Of a DNA stretch of 64,000 nucleotides, positions 41,026-50,900 are shown one piece after another. The stretch spans positions 1-64,000 of the forward strand of contig JAUWAY010000007.1 of assembly GCA_030601845.1 (NCBI GenBank), given 5' to 3'. Below the pieces are notes generated by a model that was given only the letters and a program-made list of their open reading frames with translations, was not told the origin of the DNA and made no database searches. Source of the stretch: Phycisphaerae bacterium. GTDB taxonomy: Bacteria; Planctomycetota; Phycisphaerae; Sedimentisphaerales; Anaerobacaceae. The position numbers and the translations under genes are program-made. Numbering within the stretch: the first letter of the stretch is position 1; every line of letters begins with the position of its first letter.

Positions 41026-42447
41026 TTACAATGACCAGCCTTGGCGGTAGGTTGGTTTGATGAGTTCATTGGCCTCCTTGCTGTTGGTGAACTCCATTTT
41101 GTCGGCGTCCCAGAGCAGTTTTTCGTCTTTCATCCGCATGGCAATAATGCCGAGCAGAACCATTTCGGTAAGCGGTCCGCCGTAATCGAAGTTGCTACTG
41201 GCAGGTTCGCCACCTTTGCAGGCATCTATCCAGTCCTGATGGTGGCCCTTGACTCGCTTGATAGTCTTAGGCGGGAGCCGGTGCAAATACTCCTTCATTT
41301 TGGATTCGGGAATAATCCTGCAGCCGTTGGCGCCGTGGGACCCGTGACGGATTACACCTTTGTCGCCGATGATAAAGGCGCCATTGCCGCCATGTCCTTT
41401 TTCCATCCCTTCCGGCCGAGGCGGCAGCATACCGCCGTCGTACCAGGTGAGCGCGACCGGTGGCATATCGCCGCGAGCGGGAAATTCATAACGCACAATC
41501 GATGCGACCGGATACGTCTCTTTCCTGAGTTTATCGAGGTAAACCGGTATCTCCTTCTTCGGACTCCCGCCGCGACCAAGACATGACATCCAGAATTCCG
41601 GATTCGGATTGTACGACGTGTTCGCTTCCACGCTAACGGGACTGCCTAATTTCAATGCCCAGAATGCCGGGTCCATGATGTGACATCCCATATCACCCAG
41701 GGCTCCGGTACCGAAATCGAGCCAGCCGCGCCAGTATATCGGCGCATAGATCGGATGATAGGTGCGATATTGTGCCGGTCCAAGCCATAAGTCCCAGTTG
41801 AGGGTATCCGGTACCGTGGGTGTATCTTTGGGCCGGGGTAGTCCCGAAGGAAAGGCATATCCACCCATGGGACGATTACTCCAGGCGTAGACCTGGCGGA
41901 CATCGCCGATGGCGCCGTCCCAGACCCATTCGCAGCACAGGCGAATGTGCTCTGAAGAGTGCCCCTGGTTGCCCATCTGTGTGGCGACTTTGTATTTTCG
42001 GGCCGCCTCGGTGAGTTTGCGAACTTCGTAGATCGAATGGGCCAGCGGTTTCTCGCAATAGACATGCTTGCCGCGCTGGATAGCCGCCATGGCGGCTACA
42101 TAATGGGTATGGTCCGGGGTCGCGACGATGACGGCATCGATATCTTTTTCCATTTCGTCGAACATCACGCGAAAATCGCGATAGATTTTTGCCTGTGGAT
42201 TTTTCTTGATAGTGTTTCCCGCGTGTTCCATATCCACATCACACAGGGCGACAATGTTCTCAGTTTCTACGCCTCTCAGATCAGCCCCGCCTCGGCCACC
42301 CACGCCAATCACACCGATATTCAGCTTGTTACTGGGTGCGTCTTTGCCCAGGACCCGGCTGGGAACGATAGCGAAGGCCGTGGCAGTCGAGGCCGCAGTA
42401 CCCATAAAGGTTCGTCGGGACATTGTCTTCTTAGCTTCTTTCTTCAT
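41026..42447 (-). CDS. Tat-exported Gfo/Idh/MocA-family oxidoreductase
   Basis: NAD(P)-dependent sugar oxidoreductase-like protein of 473 residues. The Tat signal is MSRRTFMGTAASTATAFAIV. The Rossmann motif is IGVIGVGGRGGADLRG, the catalytic EKP is in HVYCEKPLAHSIYEVRKL, and the C-terminal part has DMGCHIMDPAFWAL. Exported members of this kind with a planctomycete-type C terminus (DADKMEFTNSKEANELI) are very common near sulfatases. AAGGAGA lies before the ATG. It directly follows a sulfatase remnant by 32 bases. Confidence 0.94.
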   Translation of the reverse strand: MKKEAKKTMSRRTFMGTAASTATAFAIVPSRVLGKDAPSNKLNIGVIGVGGRGGADLRGVETENIVALCDVDMEHAGNTIKKNPQAKIYRDFRVMFDEMEKDIDAVIVATPDHTHYVAAMAAIQRGKHVYCEKPLAHSIYEVRKLTEAARKYKVATQMGNQGHSSEHIRLCCEWVWDGAIGDVRQVYAWSNRPMGGYAFPSGLPRPKDTPTVPDTLNWDLWLGPAQYRTYHPIYAPIYWRGWLDFGTGALGDMGCHIMDPAFWALKLGSPVSVEANTSYNPNPEFWMSCLGRGGSPKKEIPVYLDKLRKETYPVASIVRYEFPARGDMPPVALTWYDGGMLPPRPEGMEKGHGGNGAFIIGDKGVIRHGSHGANGCRIIPESKMKEYLHRLPPKTIKRVKGHHQDWIDACKGGEPASSNFDYGGPLTEMVLLGIIAMRMKDEKLLWDADKMEFTNSKEANELIKPTYRQGWSL

Positions 42448-42479
42448 TATATTGTCTCCTTTTGAGACGTTATTTCCTA

Positions 42480-42884
42480 TTACCTCTTTACAAACTCCAG
42501 TTTGGCAACGTTGCGGCGTTCGGGGTCCATCTTGTCACCCAGCGTGTACACGCCGTTAATGTGGCTGTACTGGCTGGTAAGAACCACGGCACGCGCCGGA
42601 GTGTAGATAGAGTTGGTTACGAAACAATTGTTAAACCGCATCCCCTCCTCGGCAATGCGGTCGATGTTGGGCGTCCTGGCGATACTGGAAAGCCAACTGC
42701 CGTAGCAACTGACGGTGCTGGTCGAGTGGTCATCGGACATAATGTAAAGGATGTTCGGGCGCCTGCCTTCAGCTCCTGTTATTTGGCCTATATCGGCACA
42801 GCCCGGCAGTATCGACAGCGTTCCCGCAGATACCGCCGCAAAACCGATCGTCTTAAGAAATTCTTTTCTTGTTTGATTACACAT
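42480..42884 (-). pseudogene. Truncated sulfatase with mutated catalytic cysteine
   Basis: 134 residues. Tat-like signal (TRKEFLKTIGFAAVSAGT, ILPGCAD lipobox) and metal motif ILYIMSDDHSTSTVSCYG are normal. The formylglycine site reads NSIYTPARA where the family has C in place of Y (TGC to TAC), so the protein could not be matured. It ends soon after YTLGDKMDPERRNVAKL with a short unrelated tail (EFVKR). A whole sulfatase needs about 450 residues, so most is deleted. Confidence 0.88.
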
Positions 42885-43078
42885 ATCTTTTGTCCTTTTT
42901 GAACTGCCGTAAGAAATTTCGCTGGGAAAGCAGAAATATGAAGTTTATTACGTCTAATCAGCTATGTCAAGGGCGGTTAGAAATTTTCGGTGGAATAGTG
43001 AGTGCGTTTTTTCATATTTGACAATCACTCCTGGCTTTAGTATTATTTTTTTGCGATTTTTAACAATCTTGTGAACAA

Positions 43079-43121
43079 GTTGAAGTATCGAGTTACCGGT
43101 ATCAAGTAACGAGTATCGAGA
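43079..43121. repeat. Text-like repeat abutting the DUF1015 start codon
   Basis: Words AGTATCGAGTTACCGG, ATCAAGTAACGAGTATCGAG run to the ATG at 43122 without a Shine-Dalgarno box. Confidence 0.6.
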
Positions 43122-44432
43122 ATGGAAATTAAGCCGTTCAGAGCATTCAGGTTCAACGAAGCGATAGTTGGTGATGTGGGCAGCTGCATTGCTCCGCCTT
43201 ATGATGTTATTGGCGCCAGCCAGCAGCAACAGCTCTACGAAAAAAACAAATACAATATCGTGCGGATAATAAAAGGGAAAACAACTGCTTCTGATAACGA
43301 ACAAAGCAATCAATATACAAGGGCCGTCGAGTATCTTAATATCTGGATAGAAAAAGGCGTGTTAAAACAGGATACGGCTGAAACCATCTATGCTTATGTC
43401 CAGGATTTCCGTCTGGCAGACAAAGCGTTTCAGCGCAGCAGCTTCGTTGCTTTAGCTAAACTCGAAGAATTCGGGGAAACCGTTAAGGGCCATGAACAAA
43501 CTCTGGATGAGGTAAAAACAGACCGGCTCAATCTCAAGAGGGCAACTGCAGCTAAATTCGGTCTGCCTTTTTTGCTCTATGAAGATGAAGAAAAGATTGC
43601 GGACAAAATCATTGAAAACACCGCCGGGCAAAAACCGCTTATCGATTTTATTGATGAGCAGGATGTCCGACATCGGCTCTTTACAATAACCGACAGAGGC
43701 GCTGTTGAGCAAATCGTGAAAATGATGCTCAGCAAAAGCTGTATCATAGCCGATGGTCATCATCGTTATGAGACCGCTTTGAATTACGCCAGAGAAACCT
43801 CCAACCCAGCAGCCGGCTACCAAATGACTGCCTTTGTCAATAGCTGCGACCGCGGCTTGATTATCCTGGCCACCCACCGCCTTGTCGGCGAGCTCGAAAA
43901 TTTCGATACTAACAATTTGATTAGCAAGCTGAACGATAAATTCGAGATTACAAAATATCCTTTTGATTCAGCACGGAGCAAAAAAGATGCAAAGCAAAAG
44001 ATGCTTGCACAAATGAAAGCTGGATATCGCAGAGATAAAAATGCTTTCGGAATTTACGGCGGCAACGGAGCTTACTATGTGGCGGTCCTGAAAGATAAAA
44101 AGGCGATGGATTCAGTTGCAGCCGAGAGGAGCAACGTCTGGAAGTCTCTCGACGTCTCGGTACTGCACAAACTTATCCTCGAAGAACTGTTAGGCATCGA
44201 TGAGAGAAGACTGGCAAGTGGTGGTAATGTCGAATATATAAAAGATACTGACAATGCGATTGATGAATCAATTGCCAAGGTTGACAGCAGAGAGAAACAG
44301 GTGGTCTTCTTTATGAACCCGGTAAAGATGGAACAGCTAAAAATGGTTGCCAATGCCGGCGAGAAAATGCCGCAAAAGTCAACTTACTTTTATCCGAAAA
44401 TTTACACAGGTCTGACTATTAACAAATTGTAG
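43122..44432 (+). CDS. DUF1015 family protein
   Basis: Cytoplasmic protein of 436 residues; family members include SerK-like free serine kinases. Characteristic blocks are EIKPFRAFRFNEA, CIAPPYDVIGASQQQQLYEK, NIVRIIKGK, the ADGHHRYETALNYA motif near residue 210 and the late SVLHKLILEELLGIDE and VVFFMNPVKMEQLK. Full length for the family. The substrate is not proven from sequence. It is isolated from metabolic neighbours, lying between a sulfatase remnant and toxin-antitoxin genes. Confidence 0.9.
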   Translation: MEIKPFRAFRFNEAIVGDVGSCIAPPYDVIGASQQQQLYEKNKYNIVRIIKGKTTASDNEQSNQYTRAVEYLNIWIEKGVLKQDTAETIYAYVQDFRLADKAFQRSSFVALAKLEEFGETVKGHEQTLDEVKTDRLNLKRATAAKFGLPFLLYEDEEKIADKIIENTAGQKPLIDFIDEQDVRHRLFTITDRGAVEQIVKMMLSKSCIIADGHHRYETALNYARETSNPAAGYQMTAFVNSCDRGLIILATHRLVGELENFDTNNLISKLNDKFEITKYPFDSARSKKDAKQKMLAQMKAGYRRDKNAFGIYGGNGAYYVAVLKDKKAMDSVAAERSNVWKSLDVSVLHKLILEELLGIDERRLASGGNVEYIKDTDNAIDESIAKVDSREKQVVFFMNPVKMEQLKMVANAGEKMPQKSTYFYPKIYTGLTINKL

Positions 44433-44602
44433 CTCTTAGTATGCACCGCTATCGGTGGCTGCCCCTATTTGTTGCATACTTACAACAAAGGTAAAGCTTG
44501 CCCCTCTTTTATGAAATCTACAACTAACGAAGAGGATTCCTGCCACTGTTTTAAGGACACAGGAACGATATCAAAGGCAAGCTCAAATTTTTCCACAAGT
44601 GT

Positions 44603-44857
44603 TCATTTTAATCCTTTAAGCATCTCCGCTTTTTGAAAAACGTCTTTTTCGTCGAAATCCCAAGAGATTATCGCTATATCTAAATCGCTGTCCTTTGTAC
44701 AAATACCTTTGGCGTAAGACCCAAAGACGATTATTCTATCAACCGTTATATCGCGGTCTTTAAGGAAACTCTTTATTAACTCTGCGGCTTTTCTAACTGT
44801 TGCTTGAGCCATCTGTGAACTTTTAATTTTATCCATTTTACTTGTTTTTTCCATCAT
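44603..44857 (-). CDS. Minimal nucleotidyltransferase (MNT) protein
   Basis: Protein of 84 residues with the polymerase-beta nucleotidyltransferase motif VFGSYAKGICTKDSDLDIAI (GS-x10-D-x-D). MNT proteins of HEPN/MNT systems AMPylate their partner toxin. No HEPN gene is beside it; instead it follows a RelE-type toxin by 12 bases on the same strand. The chain stops soon after the motif (FQKAEMLKGLK) and may be C-terminally short. Confidence 0.8.
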   Translation of the reverse strand: MMEKTSKMDKIKSSQMAQATVRKAAELIKSFLKDRDITVDRIIVFGSYAKGICTKDSDLDIAIISWDFDEKDVFQKAEMLKGLK

Positions 44858-44869
44858 GATGGTGCCAAC

Positions 44870-45136
44870 TCATCTATCATACACTTCTCTTCGGTGTTTA
44901 ACTCTAAAAATATATACAGCTTTTCGCCGGTCATTGATTTCATAAATTACTCGATAATTACCTATAGAGATTCGCCAGTCACTTTTAGAACCAAGTATTT
45001 TCCGTACCCCTGTGGGCCGTGGATTATCTTTAAGAGCCGATATGTGAGAAGTTACGCGTGAGAAAATTGCCGGTGAACGTTTTTTGAGGCGCTTCAAATC
45101 CCGCTCTGCATGCCGCTCAATTTGCAATTTGTACAT
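44870..45136 (-). CDS. RelE/ParE-family toxin
   Basis: Protein of 88 residues: MYKLQIERHAERDLKRLKKR, DNPRPTGVRKILGSKSDWRI, SIGNYRVIYEINDRRKAVYI and FRVKHRREVYDR. This is the complete RelE fold, with Arg in the RI-GNYRVIY region and the C-terminal catalytic HRREVYD. By family it cleaves mRNA on the ribosome. It directly follows the antitoxin gene without a gap. Confidence 0.93.
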   Translation of the reverse strand: MYKLQIERHAERDLKRLKKRSPAIFSRVTSHISALKDNPRPTGVRKILGSKSDWRISIGNYRVIYEINDRRKAVYIFRVKHRREVYDR

Positions 45137-45334
45137 TTATTTTTGCTCTTTGAGAAATTCTTCAAATAGTCTAAATTTTAGAGTCGTTTTTCGCAGCCGT
45201 CTTAATTCTGCTAAGTCCTCGGCGTCCTCAACACGCTGCAGCAACTCTTCATAATCACGAATACTTAAAATTACTGCAGTGGGTTTGCCTTCCTTAATAA
45301 CAAACTGCGGCTCTTCTGTTAATGCTTTTGACAT
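45137..45334 (-). CDS. Phd/YefM-type antitoxin
   Basis: Protein of 65 residues beginning MSKALTEEPQFVIKEGKPTA then VILSIRDYEELLQRVEDAED, the Phd/YefM N-terminal beta-alpha pattern, with a charged C-terminal helix (KFRLFEEFLKEQK) that would neutralise the toxin. Operon head with its own promoter. Confidence 0.88.
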   Translation of the reverse strand: MSKALTEEPQFVIKEGKPTAVILSIRDYEELLQRVEDAEDLAELRRLRKTTLKFRLFEEFLKEQK

Positions 45335-45385
45335 AGCTTAACCTCTATCATTCTTTACGCTTAAGTGCCGAACTTCTAAAGACAT

Positions 45386-45413
45386 ATTATACTGCTAAAT
45401 GCCGGAAATGCAA
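45386..45413 (-). promoter_or_regulatory. Promoter of the RelBE-type operon
   Basis: On the minus strand TTGCAT, 16 bases, TATAAT. The transcript would have a leader of about 45 bases before the antitoxin ATG. Confidence 0.6.
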
Positions 45414-45594
45414 AAAGCTTTTTAGCTGTCTGTGAAAAACTTTTCGGCGATAGATTTTTTTATGGTTTATATTGGTATTTCAGTGTAAAATTCTGTCCTT
45501 AATTACAAGTAATGCCCTGTCATTTGTGATTTAGCAAGTTGTCGTTGCGTGCCTGATGCCCAGCGGCAATGACATAACAAAGGAGCAGACAAAT

Positions 45595-46683
45595 ATGTTA
45601 GATTGGAAGAACCCGCCGAGATTATTTATTCCGGGTCCGGTAAAGGTCAATGAGGATGTTTTGCAGCAGCTTGCACGTCCGACACTCGGACATCGCGGCA
45701 AAGAGTATGCACAGCTGCACGCCAAGACAACCGATATGCTGAAAAAAGCTCTCTTTACTGAGCAAAACGTCTTTTTGTTTACATCCTCAGGTTCCGGCGG
45801 CTGGGAAGCATCTATTAGAAACTGTGTGGCACCCGATGAGACTGTCTTGTGCACGTGCTGCGGCGCCTTTAGTGACAAATGGGCGGATGTCGCTAAAAGC
45901 TGTGGCAAGAACGTCGAAGTGCTAAAGGTCGACTGGGGCAAGCCCATTACCTCTGAAATGATTGATGAAAAGCTCTCTACCGGCAAATATGCTGGTATTA
46001 CTCTCATCCATAACGAGACAAGTACAGGTCTGACCAATCCGGTTTATGAAATTAGCGAGATGATGAAGGAGAAATATCCTGATGTTCTGGTGTTTGTTGA
46101 TTCGGTCAGTGCAATGGTCGGTTTGCCTTTGCATTTTGACGAGCTCGGCTGGGATGTGGCGTTTGCGTCGGTGCAGAAGGCCTTTGCGATCCCGCCGGGG
46201 CTGGCTGTAGCTGCGGTCAGCAACCGGGCACTGGAAAAGAGTAAAAATGTCGCAGGGCGGGGTTATTACTTCGACTTCCAACAATTCGCCAAAAGGAATG
46301 AGATGAATCAAACGCCGACAACACCGGCTATCCCTCACATTATGGCCCTGAATTACCAATGTGAAAAACTGCTCGCCGAGGGTATGGAAAATGTATGGGA
46401 AAGGCACAAAAAAATGGGTGATTTTGTAAGAAGCTGGGCCAAGGAAAAATTCGGGCTGTTCTGCGACGAAGGATATGCCTCAAATACCCTCACAGCGGTC
46501 AAAAACACGCGGGGCATCAACGTTGCTGAAACTATAAATGCCATCGGCGCAAAGCACAATACCATTTTTGGAAATGGCTACGGCAAGTTGAAAGAGCAAA
46601 CCTTCCGCATCGCTCATATGGGCGATATTACTCTCGATGACCTGAAAGAACTGCTCACCTGGATCGACGACGAAATCGGATAA
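45595..46683 (+). CDS. Class V aminotransferase (alanine/serine-glyoxylate type)
   Basis: PLP enzyme of 362 residues. Starts LDWKNPPRLFIPGPVKVNED, the N terminus of the alanine-glyoxylate / serine-pyruvate aminotransferase group. GHRGKEYAQL, FTSSGSGGWEASIRN, VFVDSVSAMVGLPLHFDE and the PLP lysine in FASVQKAFAIPPGLAV follow, then RIAHMGDI near the end. The ATG at 45595 has AAGGAG about 9 bases upstream. It could equally serve as phosphoserine aminotransferase-like SerC2 in serine synthesis. Confidence 0.92.
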   Translation: MLDWKNPPRLFIPGPVKVNEDVLQQLARPTLGHRGKEYAQLHAKTTDMLKKALFTEQNVFLFTSSGSGGWEASIRNCVAPDETVLCTCCGAFSDKWADVAKSCGKNVEVLKVDWGKPITSEMIDEKLSTGKYAGITLIHNETSTGLTNPVYEISEMMKEKYPDVLVFVDSVSAMVGLPLHFDELGWDVAFASVQKAFAIPPGLAVAAVSNRALEKSKNVAGRGYYFDFQQFAKRNEMNQTPTTPAIPHIMALNYQCEKLLAEGMENVWERHKKMGDFVRSWAKEKFGLFCDEGYASNTLTAVKNTRGINVAETINAIGAKHNTIFGNGYGKLKEQTFRIAHMGDITLDDLKELLTWIDDEIG

Positions 46684-46790
46684 AAGAATTGAACGAATAT
46701 TTTTCGAAACGTTTGCATAATATTGATGATTGTTGTATATTTTAAAATAGCTAAAAGATGAATATATAAGTTTAGGTGATTTTGACGAGT

Positions 46791-47108
46791 ATGGATATTA
46801 ATAACCTTGTTGAAGCGATTCGTGCCGATCGTATTCGAATCACTGAACATGCTGATGAGGAAGCTCGTACCGACCGACTGAAATTTGACGAGATTTATTT
46901 TTCTGTGCTTCATGGAGAAATTATTGAAGATTACCCAGGCGATGAGCCATATCCGAGTTGTCTCGTATACGGTCAAACTTTTAGCGGTGAAGCTGTTCAT
47001 TCGGTTTGGGCATATAATCAACAAAACCAATGGGCGGCGCTGATCACGGTTTATCGTCCCGATCCCAGTCGGTGGGTTAATTATCGAGAAAGGAGAAGGA
47101 ATTTATGA
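46791..47108 (+). CDS. DUF4258 protein, likely toxin of a pair
   Basis: Protein of 105 residues: INNLVEAIRADRIRITEHAD, EEARTDRLKFDEIYFSVLHG, EIIEDYPGDEPYPSCLVYG and the end LITVYRPDPSRWVNYRERRR. This is DUF4258, related to MqsR-like ribonuclease folds. The ATG at 46791 is chosen; a GTG at 46776 adds five residues. It overlaps the next gene by 4 bases (ATGA). Toxin role is inferred from pairing with a YgiT-type zinc finger protein. Confidence 0.85.
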   Translation: MDINNLVEAIRADRIRITEHADEEARTDRLKFDEIYFSVLHGEIIEDYPGDEPYPSCLVYGQTFSGEAVHSVWAYNQQNQWAALITVYRPDPSRWVNYRERRRNL

Positions 47109-47350
47109 GGCCGTTTGATAAATGTCCTGTATGTGGCAATGAAATGGTGGTCAAAGAGGTTGAAAAACTTCTGCGTGGAGGCAACAACACCGCTGTTTTG
47201 AAGGTACAGGCGGAAGTTTGTCTGCGTTGTGGTGAACGCTTATATTCCCAACAGGCGGTTAGAAACTTTGAACAAATCAGGGGCAAGCTCGCTCGCCAGC
47301 AGACGGAAGACTTTCAACCTTTAGGTCAATCCTTCCAGGTAAGTTCATAA
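47105..47350 (+). CDS. YgiT/MqsA-type zinc-finger antitoxin-like protein
   Basis: Protein of 81 residues with two CxxC pairs, CPVCGNE and VCLRCGERLYS, the YgiT-type zinc finger as in the N-terminal domain of MqsA. It lacks the C-terminal helix-turn-helix of full MqsA, so it may bind the toxin without repressing the operon. It ends one base before the convergent ybaK-like gene. Confidence 0.88.
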   Translation: MRPFDKCPVCGNEMVVKEVEKLLRGGNNTAVLKVQAEVCLRCGERLYSQQAVRNFEQIRGKLARQQTEDFQPLGQSFQVSS

Positions 47351-47815
47351 TCACGAGGTTACGTGGTAGCTGAATTCAAGCACCTTAGGCGAAACGAGCT
47401 TTCGGTAGTCGGCCATACTCATCCGTATTGCCTTTTCGTGTGTGCCGCCTTGGAACATAATATGGTCGTCCTCATCTAAAGTCTTGTCGATAACAGTTGG
47501 CAAATCATATAAGTTTCCAAAGGGCGGCTCGGCTCCCAGGTCGCAGTCGCCAAATATCTTGCCAAGCTCCTTTTCCTTTGCCAGCTCGACTGATTTAGCG
47601 CCCAACTGACTTTTCAGGGCACTGAGGTCAATCTTGTAGCACGCTGGAAGCACACACATCACGTACTGGGCATCTGCCTTGACGACCACCGGCTTGGCCA
47701 CATATTTGCCCGGCTCATGCTCTGCTGCTGCTATTTGCTGTGCTGTAAAGGCCGGCTCGTGTTTAGTAAGCTCGTAATTTACGCCCGACTTGTCCAGAAA
47801 TTCTATCACTTGCAT
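47351..47815 (-). CDS. YbaK/EbsC-type aminoacyl-tRNA deacylase
   Basis: Free-standing editing enzyme of 154 residues that hydrolyses mischarged tRNA. Begins MQVIEFLDKSGVNYELTKHE; KPVVVKADAQYVMCVLPACY contains the usual Lys of the active pocket, followed by DCDLGAEPPFGNLYDLP and GGTHEKAIRMSMADYRKLV. The start at 47815 matches the family; longer frames upstream translate a hairpin repeat. Substrate (Cys-tRNA-Pro or Ala-tRNA-Pro) is not decided. Confidence 0.92.
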   Translation of the reverse strand: MQVIEFLDKSGVNYELTKHEPAFTAQQIAAAEHEPGKYVAKPVVVKADAQYVMCVLPACYKIDLSALKSQLGAKSVELAKEKELGKIFGDCDLGAEPPFGNLYDLPTVIDKTLDEDDHIMFQGGTHEKAIRMSMADYRKLVSPKVLEFSYHVTS

Positions 47816-47837
47816 TTTAGGTCTCCCGAAAAACTGC

Positions 47838-47947
47838 CCCGCCAGACGTATGGCGGGCCAATAACTTTCTGTATAATTACTTTTATCCGCAAAAATCAGC
47901 CGTGTCAATCGCTGATTTCAAAATTTACCCACCATACGTCTGGCGGA
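47838..47947. repeat. Two inverted copies of a CCGCCAGACGTATGGCGG hairpin
   Basis: A perfect CCCGCCA/TGGCGGG stem (47838-47857) lies upstream of ybaK. A second copy in reverse orientation (47928-47947) lies inside the last codons of the PL8-like gene. Confidence 0.8.
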
Positions 47948-50900
47948 TCCCGTTATGGGCCCACTAAGAAGAACTTCTTGCGTTTTACCATCAATGCACG
48001 TGAATTCAATAACGGTCTGTTTGTCAGTAGTTGACTTTACAACCGCGGTACCAGCTGGTTTGCTTTGCAATTGCCATAGGCCATTGAGCGTTATGCGGAG
48101 TTTGCGTGGGCGGCTCGGCTGATTGGCAATCAAGGATTTTTGGCGATGAGATTTAGCGATTTTCCAACTCCAGCCAAAATCGGGGTCGGCGACGCTCAGG
48201 ACAATGCCATTTGCCTTGCGCCCCACCATCACAAAACACGGCAGATTTGCACTATTAACAATGCCACGTTTCGTATCGAGGTTCTTCTCGAATAGTGCAT
48301 ATCCTGTAATGTCGAGCCCTTTGCTGTGGACGATGTGGGCGTGGCGGTCTTTCTGCCATACTTCATAATGGGGATTGGCGGCAAATGCCCTGGCGGTATT
48401 GGGGTCTGACTGCACAAGGACAACATATTCGTACCCCTGGTTCTTCGGTGCTCGGCCGTGGTTGAGCCAGGCCACTTCAAAATTTCCGGAGCCGCCGCCT
48501 TCGAGTCCGAATTTTTCGGTCTTCTGGAGCTGCCGGGCCACGTTCAGCTCGTTCGAGTTCGGGATGAAATAACCGTTGCCCACCGAATCCATCAGCCAGG
48601 TTGGCTTGTTTTTATCGCCTTGAAAGTGGAAGGGAATTTTCGTCACACCTTTGGTTGAATTGACCCAGGTCGGACGCATTCTGTTGTTGCCCAGATGGCA
48701 CTGAAACAGAATCGTTTCGGTCTGACGTTCGCTGTCGTCATTCTGGATGTCGGAGCCGAGGCAAATGATTTTGTTATCAAAAAAGAATACAGACTTGTTC
48801 GCCCGGAAAGTTGTGTTGTAAACCGTGTCGTGCAATTGCATAGCAAAGAGCCCATTTTGTCCTTCCAGACTGACACCTCCCACGACGACCTGGTCGGTGA
48901 AATTACGATGTGTTTTGGTTTTGCCGAGTGTTGTCTCAGCGAGCATCTCATGCGTCTGATTGATAGCTGTTGAGCCCGGCAGACGGCTCCAATCCCAGCC
49001 ATGGGGAACGTAGCCACTGTCGGCGGTATTGACCCCCGTGTCTTCTTGTCGAAGACAAGAACGGGGGCCAAGGATGAAAACCGTTCCGTGGCTGAGGTAT
49101 CGACCGAGTGTATTTTGCCCCGGTCTTGTGCCGGTGGCACCACTGGTCTCAAAATCCCAGACGTACTTGCTGCAGCCCTTGACGCTGACCATCCACTCGC
49201 CGCGGCGATGGATGCTCAGTCCGCCATAAGGAAAGACCCAGTTCCCATTCGGCGAAGATTCCTGCTCAAAACCTATCCGGGCGAATTTGTTGATTACCTG
49301 CGTTGCGCCAAGCGAGCCGAGGAACTGGATAGACATACGGCATCTGCGCATTGTCTCTTTTATTCGCGGCTCTGACGGGTCATACAGTCGCATAAAGGCC
49401 GCAGCCAAATCCGGGTCAGGTGGGTCACCGGCCATCGCCAGGTATGCGTACGCCGGAAATAATTCCGCCAGAACCGGATTTTGGACAGCAAACAGCGGCG
49501 ACAATACCCGGTTGTTGAATGGCCAGCGCCCGCGGATCGACATCGGCAGCTCATACTTGTTGCACATAATGCGGGCCGTCAGCAAGGCGTTTTTCAAGTT
49601 TCCTCGAACCGTCTCGGACCGCTCGAACGGCGTGTCACGCAACAGGTAGGCCACCAATGCGCTGACGTGGAAAGCATTTTGTGCATAACCACGGAGATAG
49701 ATGCCTTTGTGATGGTATCCTGAGTAATCGGGCTTTATCATATCCAGCCAACCGGGTGCGATTTGCAGCCCGGCGTCCGACCATTGCATCCAGTAGCGCA
49801 TCATTTGTAGCTTCTCAGGGTCGCTTTCCTGGCAGAGGATGAGATATAAACGGTACAACTGGACGGTGCGTAAATCATCCGTGTTGACGCCCAGGTCTCC
49901 CAGCTCGACATACACCTGGCCGAACCTTGTGTACCAATACAGCGTCTCAAGTTCCCGCTGCAGTGTGCCTGCTTCCTTCAACTGGCGCCGACACAGAGCG
50001 ATGGTGTGGGCGTAGCCGCAGATGTAGAGACTGCCGTGGTCTCTTGAGCCGACGCTGCTGCCCGCCGCCCAGCCCTGGTCGTGGAGGTAATCCAATAACG
50101 TAAGGATTCGCTCTTTAACTTGCGGGCTGCGGTAGTATGGATTCTCTAAGTCAGTGCCGGGCCCGGAGGGGGTGTGGTAGGCCAATGCCAGCGGTAACAA
50201 GACAGATTCGTGCACGGTACGAAACGACAAACCGGCGCCCGCGCGACTATCGTGAAATGTGAACAGGGGCACGCCGGTAATATACCTGCCATCGCGAGTA
50301 ATTTTCAGGTTGTTATATTCTTTGTCAGCCGTGTGGAACATCTCCAACAAACTCTTATAGCGAGCCAGCACATTTTCGTTGGCGTAATCGAGATTTTTGC
50401 CGAGAAGCCAATCCTCGATACGTTGGGTAATCAAATCGAAGGCCGCCTTCTCGGCGGCGTTTGGCTGACGACTCGGTTGTTCTGAGGCCTTTTGTCTGCT
50501 GGCGTATAGGTGGCGGTATTTTTCTGAGCCGCCCCCACGCTTTGCGTTTAAGTTTGGCAATTGGTAATCGGCGGTACGGTGCCAGATAATCTCGTCAACA
50601 AACTCGACAAGGTCAACAGAAACGCACCCCTGGCTGTGCGAGCCGGGCGCTATGATTTGCATCACTTCCAGCGGGGCATTGGCCTTGTAGTTCTTATTGA
50701 CAGCATCTTCGGCCAAAAGCACCCACATTGCTCTCCAGCCGGAGAAATTCAGGCCGAACTCAAATTGGTAATGCGGTTTGTTTTCCCTCAATTCCCTGGC
50801 CGTCCCAAAGCGGAATGTCAACTTTGCGTCGATGGGTTTTTCGTTATAAACCCATGCCTTGATACCGCCCGAACGGCTGCGCTGAGCTATCGCCAGGCCC

